A DNA stretch of 23,932 nt. Origin: JBCBJX01 sp038522735. Lineage in GTDB: Bacteria; Pseudomonadota; Alphaproteobacteria; Caulobacterales; Parvularculaceae. Position numbers and translations under genes: made by a program. Of the stretch, positions 8,574 to 14,685 are shown piece after piece (the first letter of the stretch is position 1; each line of letters starts with the position of its first letter). The notes beneath the pieces are model-generated. The model had not been told where the DNA came from, ran no database searches, and saw only the letters and a program-made list of their open reading frames with translations. Where the stretch lies: positions 1 to 23,932 of the forward strand of contig JBCBJX010000042.1 of NCBI GenBank assembly GCA_038522735.1, written 5' to 3'.

Positions 8574-8615
8574 TTTCCGCATAGCGATCTACATCGGCCT
8601 GCAAGGAGATCGCCC

Positions 8616-8999
8616 ATGGCCTTTCGCCCGGTACGCTACGCTGTCGAACTTCTGTCCTCGATCGCCGTCTATGGCGGATCGCTGGTCCTCGCCAACCATC
8701 TGTACGGACGGCTGGAGCCCGACGGGGGCCTCGCCGCCCTCATCGCCCTCGTCCCCGTCGCGGCGACTGGCCTGACGGCCTATGTCATCCTGAAGCACCT
8801 CTTCACCATGGATGAGCTGCACCAGAAGATTCAGTTCGAGGCGTTCGCTGTCTCCGCGATCCTTACCGGCTTCGGAACATTTGCAGTCGGATTTCTGGAA
8901 GCAGCGGGCCTTCCGCAGCCCTCCTTCATCTGGGTGTTCCCGGCGATGATCGGCGGCTGGGGGCTGATGCTGCCGATCGTGACTCGGCGCTATCGGTGA
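8616..8999 (+). CDS. Four-helix integral membrane protein paired with XRE regulator
   Basis: A 127-residue hydrophobic protein with four predicted membrane helices (about 9-27, 38-58, 75-95, 103-121) and little soluble sequence. Between helices 2 and 3 lies MDELHQKIQFEA (65-76), an amphipathic charged segment that I recall as conserved in small membrane proteins found next to short XRE regulators; it is the most likely functional site. AAGGAGA 7 nt before the ATG supports the start. Its stop overlaps the start of the regulator in a GTGA junction, so the two are translationally coupled, as in membrane-protein/regulator pairs where the membrane partner influences the repressor. No transport or enzyme motif is visible, and no function is assigned. 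Expression probably depends on box A at 8555. Confidence 0.82.
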   Translation: MAFRPVRYAVELLSSIAVYGGSLVLANHLYGRLEPDGGLAALIALVPVAATGLTAYVILKHLFTMDELHQKIQFEAFAVSAILTGFGTFAVGFLEAAGLPQPSFIWVFPAMIGGWGLMLPIVTRRYR

Positions 9000-9190
9000 A
9001 GAACGCCGTCCGCGAACTGCGCGAAGCGCGCGGCTGGAGTCAGGCCCGCCTCGCCGAGGAGCTCGACGTCACCCGCCAGACCGTCCTCTCCATCGAAAAG
9101 GGCCGCTACGACCCGTCCCTCTCGCTCGCCCTCAAGATCGGCCGCGTCTTCGAGACGCGCGTGGAGGACATCTTCGATCCCGAGGGCTGA
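8996..9190 (+). CDS. Short XRE-family transcriptional regulator (YgzD-like)
   Basis: A 64-residue protein that is nothing but a lambda-repressor-like HTH: VRELREARGWSQARLAEELDVTRQTVLSIEKGRYDPSLSLALKIGRVF, with the helix-turn-helix near residues 14-34, and ending VEDIFDPEG. This fits the compact Cro/YgzD-type regulators, which act as dimers and usually repress their own operon. It starts on GTG inside the stop codon of the upstream membrane protein. There is no ligand domain, so any signal must come from a partner, the membrane protein being the obvious candidate. The paired 19-nt boxes in front of 8616 and 9280 are the most likely binding sites. Family assignment is firm; targets are inferred. 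Confidence 0.94.
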   Translation: MKNAVRELREARGWSQARLAEELDVTRQTVLSIEKGRYDPSLSLALKIGRVFETRVEDIFDPEG

Positions 9191-9191
9191 A

Positions 9192-9245
9192 GTAAAGGGT
9201 CCTTGACATCCGCCGCACCAGGCTGCATGTAAAGCTTACTATACT
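9192..9245 (+). promoter_or_regulatory. Promoter with operator-like box B
   Basis: TTGACA at 9203-9208 is a perfect -35. The -10 is weaker, somewhere in ATGTAAA (9227-9233), 17-19 nt further. Box B, ATGTAAAGCTTACTATACT (9227-9245), overlaps it and contains the exact inverted repeat GTAA-AGC-TTAC (9229-9239). On the opposite strand it matches box A at 18 of 19 positions. A second imperfect dyad, GTAAAGG-GT-CCTTGAC (9192-9207), covers the -35. The layout suits repression by a small HTH dimer. Confidence 0.65.
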
Positions 9246-9279
9246 TTATCCGTATAACTGCTTAAAAACGGAGGCGGCC

Positions 9280-9483
9280 ATGGCGGCTCGACTGTTGACG
9301 ATGGGGGCGGCGGGGCTCGGAATTCTCGTCGCGCTCAATCTCTTTGCAAAAGGGGTCCTCGAAAAACCGAATGCGATTCCGCTCAGCGGCGCGTGGTGGT
9401 CCGACTGGTCGGCGGGCTTCATCATTTTCGGCCTCATGCTGCTGATGGGGCTCGTCGCCCTCCTCGGCGCGCGCAGCCGCTGA
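9280..9483 (+). CDS. Two-helix small membrane protein
   Basis: A 67-residue protein with two hydrophobic helices (about 5-23 and 44-63), joined by a loop KGVLEKPNAIPLSGAWWSDWSAG that is probably exported and contains three tryptophans. It ends in a basic tail GARSR. GGAGG 5 nt before the ATG makes translation likely. It lies 14 nt before the exported hydrolase and directly under the box B promoter, so the two are almost certainly expressed together. I do not recognise the family. It could be an accessory or anchor for the hydrolase, or simply a small protein co-regulated by the XRE factor. Confidence 0.75.
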   Translation: MAARLLTMGAAGLGILVALNLFAKGVLEKPNAIPLSGAWWSDWSAGFIIFGLMLLMGLVALLGARSR

Positions 9484-9497
9484 CGGGAGATGGCGCA

Positions 9498-10373
9498 ATG
9501 AGACCAGGAGCCTACATCGCAATCCTCGTCGGCGTTTTCTGCGCCGTCTTCGGCGCTTATCGGGCGTTCGCCGTCGAACCGGACGCCGTCCGTATCGAGA
9601 AAAGCGGCGCCGGGGCGCCGATCCTCTATCTTCCAGGGCTCGCCAGCTCCGGCGCAGTCTGGGACGGCGCGGTCGAGCGCCTCGGCGACGGCTACGAGCA
9701 CCATGTCGCGACGCTCGCCGGCTTCGCCGGCGTTCCGCCGGTGGAAGGGCCCTTTCTCGAAACGCGGCTGGCGAGCCTCGTTCAATATCTGGAGGCGGAG
9801 GACTTGAACGACGTCACGATCGTCGGCCACAGCCTCGGCGGCTTTCTTGCGCTCAGTCTCGCCTTGGAGACGCCGGACCGCGTGGCGAACGTCGTCGTCG
9901 TCGACGGCGTCCCCTTCCTCGGCGGGCTCTTTTTCGGCGCCCCGAACGCCGCGGCGGCGGCGACGCCCGCGGGGTCGTTCCGCGATCGGACGCTCTCCCT
10001 CTCCGAGGACGCCTATCGCCGCGAACAGACAGGCTTCGCCGCGACGCAGACGGGCGACGCGAACGGTCGAACCCGCATCTTAGAGTGGTCGCTGACGTCC
10101 GATCGCGAGACGACGGCCGCCGCCATCTACGAGACTCTGACGACGGATCTCAGATCGGACCTCGCCGACGTTCAGGCTCCGATCCTTGTTCTCTACCCTT
10201 GGATGGAAGGCGGGCGGTTCTCGGTAGCCCAGACGGACGCAGCCTACGCCGCCCAGTATGCGGCCGCCGAGACGGCGATGCTGAAACGCGTCGACGGCTC
10301 GCGGCACTTCATCATGTGGGACCGGCCGGAGCGCCTTGTCGCCGAGATCAGGGGCGTTCTCGCCGCCGAGTGA
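9498..10373 (+). CDS. Exported or membrane-anchored alpha/beta hydrolase
   Basis: A 291-residue alpha/beta-hydrolase-fold protein. The N-terminus (5-25) is a signal peptide or anchor ending AFA-VE, so it probably works in the periplasm. LPGLASSGAVWD (45-56) forms the oxyanion region, GHSLGG (110-115) carries nucleophile S112, and H270 in GSRHFIMWDRP is the catalytic histidine. The acid usually found after strand 7 is not obvious: there the sequence reads ILVLYPWMEGG (229-239), so Glu237 or a residue elsewhere would have to serve. I chose ATG at 9498, with GGGAG 8 nt upstream; an in-frame GTG at 9393 would overlap the preceding gene by 91 nt and lacks homologous character. The substrate is unknown; esterase or lactonase activity is typical of the fold. 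Confidence 0.87.
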   Translation: MRPGAYIAILVGVFCAVFGAYRAFAVEPDAVRIEKSGAGAPILYLPGLASSGAVWDGAVERLGDGYEHHVATLAGFAGVPPVEGPFLETRLASLVQYLEAEDLNDVTIVGHSLGGFLALSLALETPDRVANVVVVDGVPFLGGLFFGAPNAAAAATPAGSFRDRTLSLSEDAYRREQTGFAATQTGDANGRTRILEWSLTSDRETTAAAIYETLTTDLRSDLADVQAPILVLYPWMEGGRFSVAQTDAAYAAQYAAAETAMLKRVDGSRHFIMWDRPERLVAEIRGVLAAE

Positions 10374-10413
10374 GAACGTTGCGGGGGCGGGCGGGACCGG
10401 CTACCTCGCCCTC

Positions 10414-10893
10414 ATGTCCGCCGCCCTCACCCCGGAACAGCAGGCGCTGCTCGACGGCGCCCGCAAGTTCTTCGCCGACGCGCACCCGCTCTTCGGCCTC
10501 CTCGCCTTCGAGCCGCGCAAGGTCTCGCGGGGCGAACTCGAAATCGCGGCGACGCTGTCGGAAGATTTCCGCCAGCTCGACGGCGCCGCGGAGGTGCATG
10601 GCGGGCTCCTCACCATCATCCTCGACTCGGTGATGGGCTTTTCGGTCTTCACCGCCCTCGACGAACTGAAGCCCGTCGCCACCATCAATCTGCGATCGGA
10701 TTACGTGACGCTCCCGCAGGTCGATGAAAACGTTCTCTGCACGGCGGTCTGCGAAACCGTCCGCGACGAGGTCGCCTATGTGAACGGCGAAGTACGCTCC
10801 ATGAGCGGCGATCTTTACGCGCGCGGCGCGGGGACGTTCATGGTCGGGACCCGCGGGCCGAGCCTCGCCTCCGTAGCGGGAGGCGCCCGATGA
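10414..10893 (+). CDS. PaaI-type hotdog thioesterase 1
   Basis: A 159-residue single hotdog-domain protein that probably hydrolyses acyl-CoA or aryl-CoA thioesters. VHGGLLTIILDSVMGFSV (61-78) is the family signature: HGG at 62-64 and the acid D71 on the central helix. VATINLRSDYV (90 to about 101) is the matching strand that lines the dimer interface. ATG at 10414 is preferred since the domain begins soon after; the frame is open back to 10336, but that part is low-complexity and overlaps the hydrolase. The ribosome site is weak. The gene ends in an ATGA overlap with a second thioesterase. Substrate is unknown. Confidence 0.87.
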   Translation: MSAALTPEQQALLDGARKFFADAHPLFGLLAFEPRKVSRGELEIAATLSEDFRQLDGAAEVHGGLLTIILDSVMGFSVFTALDELKPVATINLRSDYVTLPQVDENVLCTAVCETVRDEVAYVNGEVRSMSGDLYARGAGTFMVGTRGPSLASVAGGAR

Positions 10894-11300
10894 GCGCGGA
10901 TCTCGAACGCCTCAACGCCATCATCGCCCGCTCCCCGGCGGCGCGGTTCCTGAACCTCGGCGTCGACGGCGACGCGGCGGGACGGGTCTATCGCCTCGGT
11001 TTTCGGGAAGCCCATATCGGCAACCCTCTAATCCGCGCCCTGCACGGCGGCGTCGTCGCGACGTTCCTCGAAGCCGCGGCGGAGATCGAACTCGCCGCGG
11101 AGACGGGCTTCGCCCGCTTCCAGACGATCTCGGTGCAGATCGACTATCTGCGCGGGGCCGACGCGGAAGACATGTTCGCACGGGCGCGCCTCATCAAAGT
11201 CGGGCGACGGGTCGCCGTCGCCGACGCCATCGGTTGGCAGGCGTCGGAAGAAAAGCCCGTCGCCCGCGCCGCCCTCTCCTTCCGCATGCCGGACGCCTGA
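10890..11300 (+). CDS. PaaI-type hotdog thioesterase 2
   Basis: A 136-residue hotdog protein, clearly related to its upstream neighbour in design: LHGGVVATFLEAAAEIE (51-67) has HGG at 52-54 and the acid at the same distance, but as glutamate (E61) instead of aspartate. FQTISVQIDYLRGA follows as the typical strand. It starts within the stop of thioesterase 1 (ATGA), so both are made together; hotdog enzymes work as dimers or tetramers, so a mixed oligomer is possible. The EamA exporter starts 4 nt after its stop. Acyl-CoA thioesterase activity is expected from the family; substrate unknown. Confidence 0.88.
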   Translation: MSADLERLNAIIARSPAARFLNLGVDGDAAGRVYRLGFREAHIGNPLIRALHGGVVATFLEAAAEIELAAETGFARFQTISVQIDYLRGADAEDMFARARLIKVGRRVAVADAIGWQASEEKPVARAALSFRMPDA

Positions 11301-11304
11301 GCCC

Positions 11305-12258
11305 ATGGACATCGCGAAACCGGCGGGCGGGCCGCGCGAGCCGACGGCGCGGGACTGGCTTTATCTTTCCAGCATCGCCGTCTTCGGCGGCTCGTCCTTC
11401 AGCTTCATCCGCCTCGGTGTTGAAACGCTGGAGCCGGCGACGCTCGCGGCGGGGCGCATGTGGGTCGGCGCAGTCCTTCTTCTCATCATCATGGTCGCGA
11501 CGGGCCGCAGCCTGCCGCCCCTCCTTGAACGGACGGAAGACGGCGCGCGGATCGATCCCCGCTGGCGCTTTATGGCGGCCGTCGGCGTCGTCGGCTACGC
11601 GATCCCCTTCTTTCTCTTCCCCTGGGGCCAGCAGACGGTGCCTTCGGGCCTCGCCGGCATCTTCATGGCGTTCATGCCCCTTGCGACCATCGCCCTCGCC
11701 CACGCCTTTACGGATGAAAAGCTCTCGGTGCGGAAGGGCGTCGGATTCCTGATCGGCTTTTCGGGCATCCTGATGCTGATCGGCCCGGACGCCCTTTCAG
11801 GGGTCGCCTCCGGATCGCTTCTCGCACAGCTCGCCATCCTGACAGCGTCGGTCTGCTATGCGGTCGCCGCGGTGATCACGCGCCGGGCCCCGCCAATGCA
11901 GGCGCGCAGCTTCTCCGCAGGCGCGGTGCTGATCGCCGCGACCCTCCTGACGCCGATCGCGTTGGCCGTCGGGTCGCCATTGGATGGGTGGACGCCGGGC
12001 TCCGTGACGGCGGTCCTTTTCCTCGGCCTCTTCCCGACCGGCCTCAATGCTCTTCTCATTATCCTTCTCGTACGGAGCGCTGGACCTGGCTTTATGGCCT
12101 TCTCCAACTACATCACGCCGCTCATCGCCGTCGGCCTCGGCGCGGCGGCGTTCGGAGAACGCCTGCAGGCGACGAGCCTTTTCGCCCTCGCAGTCATCCT
12201 CGCAGGGCTGGCGGTGAGCCGGTCGGGGCGAAACGGAGCCCGCCGCCGTCCTTTGTGA
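11305..12258 (+). CDS. EamA/DMT-family exporter
   Basis: A 317-residue integral membrane protein with ten predicted helices arranged as two EamA repeats (about 20-160 and 172-305). Signatures include AVFGGSSFSFIRLG in helix 1 and, near the end of each repeat, a Pro-rich helix followed by an acidic residue: FMPLATIALAHAFTDEK (123-139) and YITPLIAVGLGAAAFGER (269-286). Family members export amino acids, metabolites or drugs. It begins 4 nt after the second thioesterase, so it belongs to that operon; export of a thioesterase product is possible but only a guess. Its stop codon lies inside a palindromic repeat that begins at 12248, so the last residues (RRRPL) may have been altered by insertion of that element. 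Confidence 0.9.
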   Translation: MDIAKPAGGPREPTARDWLYLSSIAVFGGSSFSFIRLGVETLEPATLAAGRMWVGAVLLLIIMVATGRSLPPLLERTEDGARIDPRWRFMAAVGVVGYAIPFFLFPWGQQTVPSGLAGIFMAFMPLATIALAHAFTDEKLSVRKGVGFLIGFSGILMLIGPDALSGVASGSLLAQLAILTASVCYAVAAVITRRAPPMQARSFSAGAVLIAATLLTPIALAVGSPLDGWTPGSVTAVLFLGLFPTGLNALLIILLVRSAGPGFMAFSNYITPLIAVGLGAAAFGERLQATSLFALAVILAGLAVSRSGRNGARRRPL

Positions 12259-12341
12259 CGCGGCCTTACGGCCGCTCCTCAGGACGAAGCGTGCACAATC
12301 TTCGTCCTGAAGAGCCCGCGGCGGCCGGTGTCTCGAAAGAC
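12248..12341. repeat. Palindromic intergenic element, copy 2
   Basis: Same architecture as copy 1, more decayed. Outer arms 12248-12259 and 12330-12341 match at 9 of 12 positions. The hairpin GCGGCC-TTAC-GGCCGC follows, then inner stem CTCCTCAGGACGAAG (12275-12289) against CTTCGTCCTGAAGAG (12300-12314), one mismatch. It lies between convergent genes: it overlaps the end of the exporter gene, supplies its TGA, and ends 17 nt before the phzF-like stop. It could act as a two-way terminator; inference. Confidence 0.8.
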
Positions 12342-12358
12342 CGCCTCGAATGCTGAAT

Positions 12359-13162
12359 TCAGACGAAAATCCGCCCCCGGAGATACGTCACCGCGCCGCC
12401 GCTCAAAAACACGCGGTCTCCGGCGATGCGGCAATCGACGCGGCCGCCGCGCGGGGACGCCTGAAACGCTTTGAGCTGACGTTTGCCGAAGCGGTCGGCC
12501 CAGTAGGGCGCGAGGACGCAATGGGCCGAGCCCGTCACCGGGTCCTCCGGGATGCCCTGGCTCGGCGCGAAAAACCGGGAGATGAAATCAAGATCGCCTT
12601 CGCCCGGCGCCGTCGCAATCACGCAGTCCGTCAGGCGTCCGTCGGCGAGGGCCTCGAGTTTCGTCTGGTTCGGGCGCAGGGCGCGTACGGCCGCGGCGTC
12701 TGCGAAGACCGCCATCAGGTACTGGCCGCGCAAGGCCGCCTCGGGCGCACCGCCGAGGGCGTCGGCGAGGCCGTCGGGCGCGGCGGTCGGCGTCGGCGGG
12801 TCGGCGGGGAAGTCCATCTCATACTGTCCGTCGCCGGTCTTCTTAACGATGAGGTCGCCGCTCTCGGTTGCGAATACGATCTCCGCGCCCGTGAAGCCGA
12901 GATGGCGGAAGAGGACATGGGCCGTCGCGAGGGTCGCGTGGCCGCAGAGCGGCACCTCCTGCACCGGCGTGAACCAGCGGAGCGCATAACGCCCCTCGCC
13001 CGCCGGCTTGAAGAAGGCGGTCTCAGCGAGGTTGTTCTCCGCCGCGATGTTCTGGAGGAGAGCGTCGGACGGCCAGTCGGAAAGCGGGACGACCCCCGCC
13101 GGATTGCCTGTAAAGACGGCGTCGGCGAAGGCGTCGACCTGGTAGATGTCAAATTCGCGCAT
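12359..13162 (-). CDS. PhzF-family isomerase/epimerase-like protein
   Basis: A 267-residue protein of the PhzF fold (two diaminopimelate-epimerase-like halves). Signatures: FDIYQVDAFADAVFTGNPAGVV at the N-terminus, AENNLAETAFF (41-51) carrying the catalytic glutamate, FTPVQEVPLCGHATLATAHVLF (64-85), and in the second half EDPVTGSAHC. In phenazine producers PhzF isomerises trans-2,3-dihydro-3-hydroxyanthranilate, but no other phz gene is nearby and most PhzF relatives in bacteria have unknown substrates, so I do not give a symbol. ATG at 13162 has AGGA about 8 nt upstream. thiD lies upstream on the same strand with a 63-nt gap. It converges with the EamA exporter across repeat copy 2. Confidence 0.92.
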   Translation of the reverse strand: MREFDIYQVDAFADAVFTGNPAGVVPLSDWPSDALLQNIAAENNLAETAFFKPAGEGRYALRWFTPVQEVPLCGHATLATAHVLFRHLGFTGAEIVFATESGDLIVKKTGDGQYEMDFPADPPTPTAAPDGLADALGGAPEAALRGQYLMAVFADAAAVRALRPNQTKLEALADGRLTDCVIATAPGEGDLDFISRFFAPSQGIPEDPVTGSAHCVLAPYWADRFGKRQLKAFQASPRGGRVDCRIAGDRVFLSGGAVTYLRGRIFV

Positions 13163-13225
13163 TCTCTATCCTAACGGCGGGCGGCGCCGACGGGGAAGCG
13201 GGGCCGGGAGCCTCGCCCATCGGCG

Positions 13226-14014
13226 TTAACTGAGCGTGACGAGGTGGTTTACGGGGCCATGGCCCGCGCCGAAACCCGGCGCCGTCTCGATGGCGCGGCG
13301 GACGTAAGCGCGGGCGGTTCCGACCGCGGTTTCAATGTCGGCGCCCTTCGCCAGTTCAACGGCGATCGCGCTCGCGAGCGTACAGCCGGTGCCATGGGTG
13401 TGGCGGGTTTCGATGCGCGCGTCCTCGTAGCGCGCCGTCCCGTCGGCCGTGACAAGCAGATCAACCAGCCGGTCGCCGGTTCCGTCGCCGTCCTTGGCGA
13501 GAACCGCGCGCGCGCCGCGCTTAAGAAGACGCCGCCCAGCGGCCTCGCGTTCTTCCAGCGTCGTGATCGGGCCGCCTGCGAGAGCCTCCGTTTCCGGACG
13601 GTTGGGTGTAGCGAGCGTCGCCAGCGGCAGAAGCCTGTCGAGGATCGCCTCGCGCACGCCTTCCGTCGCGAGGCTGTCGCCGGAGGTCGCCGCGAGCACG
13701 GGGTCGAGAACGATCGGCCCGGTGAAGTCCCGTAGAAGCTCCGCCACCGCCGCGACTGTCTCCGCGGATCCGAGCATGCCGATCTTCACCGCGTCCGCGT
13801 CGATATCCTCAAGGCAGGCCCGCGCCTGCGCCGCCACGACGTCCGCCGGAACGCCGTGCACGGCGTGAACGCCCCGCGTGTCCTGAACCGTCAGCGCCGT
13901 GATCGCCGCCATGGCGTAGCCCCTGAGGGCGGTCACGGTCTTGATGTCCGCCTGGACGCCCGCCCCGCCCGAGGGGTCGGAGCCTGCGATGATGAGGATA
14001 CGGGGCGGGATCAC
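13226..14014 (-). CDS. thiD: Hydroxymethylpyrimidine / phosphomethylpyrimidine kinase
   Basis: Phosphorylates HMP and then HMP-phosphate to the pyrophosphate used in thiamine synthesis. The 262-residue product is of usual length for a stand-alone ThiD. IIAGSDPSGGAGVQADIKT (8-26) is the substrate loop, IVLDPVLAATSG (101-112) and TPNRPETEAL (136-145) are ribokinase-fold motifs, and THGTGCTLASAIA (206-218) is the anion hole with C211. Start is GTG at 14014; the ribosome site is only a weak AGAGAAG. No other thiamine gene and no convincing TPP riboswitch lies upstream: the 155-nt gap to the ArsC-like gene is filled by repeat copy 3. It may act in salvage. Confidence 0.95.
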   Translation of the reverse strand: MIPPRILIIAGSDPSGGAGVQADIKTVTALRGYAMAAITALTVQDTRGVHAVHGVPADVVAAQARACLEDIDADAVKIGMLGSAETVAAVAELLRDFTGPIVLDPVLAATSGDSLATEGVREAILDRLLPLATLATPNRPETEALAGGPITTLEEREAAGRRLLKRGARAVLAKDGDGTGDRLVDLLVTADGTARYEDARIETRHTHGTGCTLASAIAVELAKGADIETAVGTARAYVRRAIETAPGFGAGHGPVNHLVTLS

Positions 14015-14055
14015 TGTATGGTTCTTCTCTTTTTGGAGGCGGTTTTAGATATCAA

Positions 14056-14167
14056 GCCTGTCGCGGTCCTTCGCGACCGCGCTGCGCGCCTCCTCAGGAC
14101 GAAGTCTGCACTTTCTTCATCCTGAGGAGCCCGCGGAACGCGGGCGTCGCGAAGGACGGCGACAGGC
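14056..14167. repeat. Palindromic intergenic element, copy 3
   Basis: Best preserved copy. The outer arms are 22 nt long (14056-14077 and 14146-14167) with a single mismatch, covering GCCTGTCGC and the shared CCTTCGCGAC. Inside are a GC-rich hairpin, the inner stem CTCCTCAGGACGAAG against CTTCATCCTGAGGAG with spacer TCTGCACTTT, and a CCCGC-GGAA-CGCGGG hairpin. It begins 2 nt past the arsC-like stop and fills most of the gap before thiD. Confidence 0.85.
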
Positions 14168-14169
14168 GC

Positions 14170-14610
14170 TCAGGCCCCTTCAACACGCTTCCCGTCGGCG
14201 TCGATCACGAGGTCGCCGTCCTCTTTCGCGTAGGGCGCGTCCGGCCAGTTCCGAAGGAGGTCGAGCACCGCGCCCGAAGGCCGGCAGAGCGCAACGCCCT
14301 TCGGCGTCGCGACGATGGGACGGTTCACCAGCACCGGATGCTCCAGCATGGCGGCGAGCAGCGTCTCGTCGGCGACGCCCTCCTCCAGAAGCCCCAGCTC
14401 ATCCGCCGGCGATTTCGTCTCGCGGAGGGCGTCGCGCGGCGTAAGGCCGGCGGCGGCGAACAGGGCGAGCAGCTGCGGGCGGGTCCAGCCCGTCTCCAGA
14501 TACTCAATGATTTCAGGCGCGTAGCCCGCCGCCTCGACGATGCGCACCACATTACGCGAGGTGCCGCAGTCGGGATTGTGGTGGATGACGATCGGGAAAA
14601 ACTCCGCCAT
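14170..14610 (-). CDS. arsC: ArsC-type arsenate reductase (glutaredoxin-linked)
   Basis: A 146-residue thioredoxin-fold protein of the ArsC family, which reduces arsenate to arsenite using glutaredoxin and glutathione. C15 lies in HNPDCGTSRN. The three arginines of the plasmid R773 enzyme (Arg60, 94, 107 with Cys12) all have counterparts at the same spacing: R63, R97 (VNRPIV) and R110 (ALCRP), with Cys15. That argues for a working reductase rather than a Spx- or YffB-type relative. GGAGG 7 nt before the ATG fixes the start. No arsenite pump, ArsR or other resistance gene is near, so it may be a lone housekeeping copy. Upstream it is divergent from the aminotransferase, 75 nt apart. Confidence 0.92.
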   Translation of the reverse strand: MAEFFPIVIHHNPDCGTSRNVVRIVEAAGYAPEIIEYLETGWTRPQLLALFAAAGLTPRDALRETKSPADELGLLEEGVADETLLAAMLEHPVLVNRPIVATPKGVALCRPSGAVLDLLRNWPDAPYAKEDGDLVIDADGKRVEGA

Positions 14611-14685
14611 CGTGGCCTCCGTTTCAAAGGGCCGACAGCCTTAACGCGGCGCGGCCCGCCGCGCCACCATCCGGAGGATGCGCCC

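Noticed and set aside
14015..14169. TPP riboswitch before thiD
   Set aside because: The gap is occupied by repeat copy 3, and I could not find the paired conserved TPP aptamer blocks.
14648..14665. Hairpin GGCGCGG-CCCG-CCGCGCC before the aminotransferase
   Set aside because: A 7-bp all-GC stem is expected by chance at this base composition, and it has no T-run or RBS overlap.
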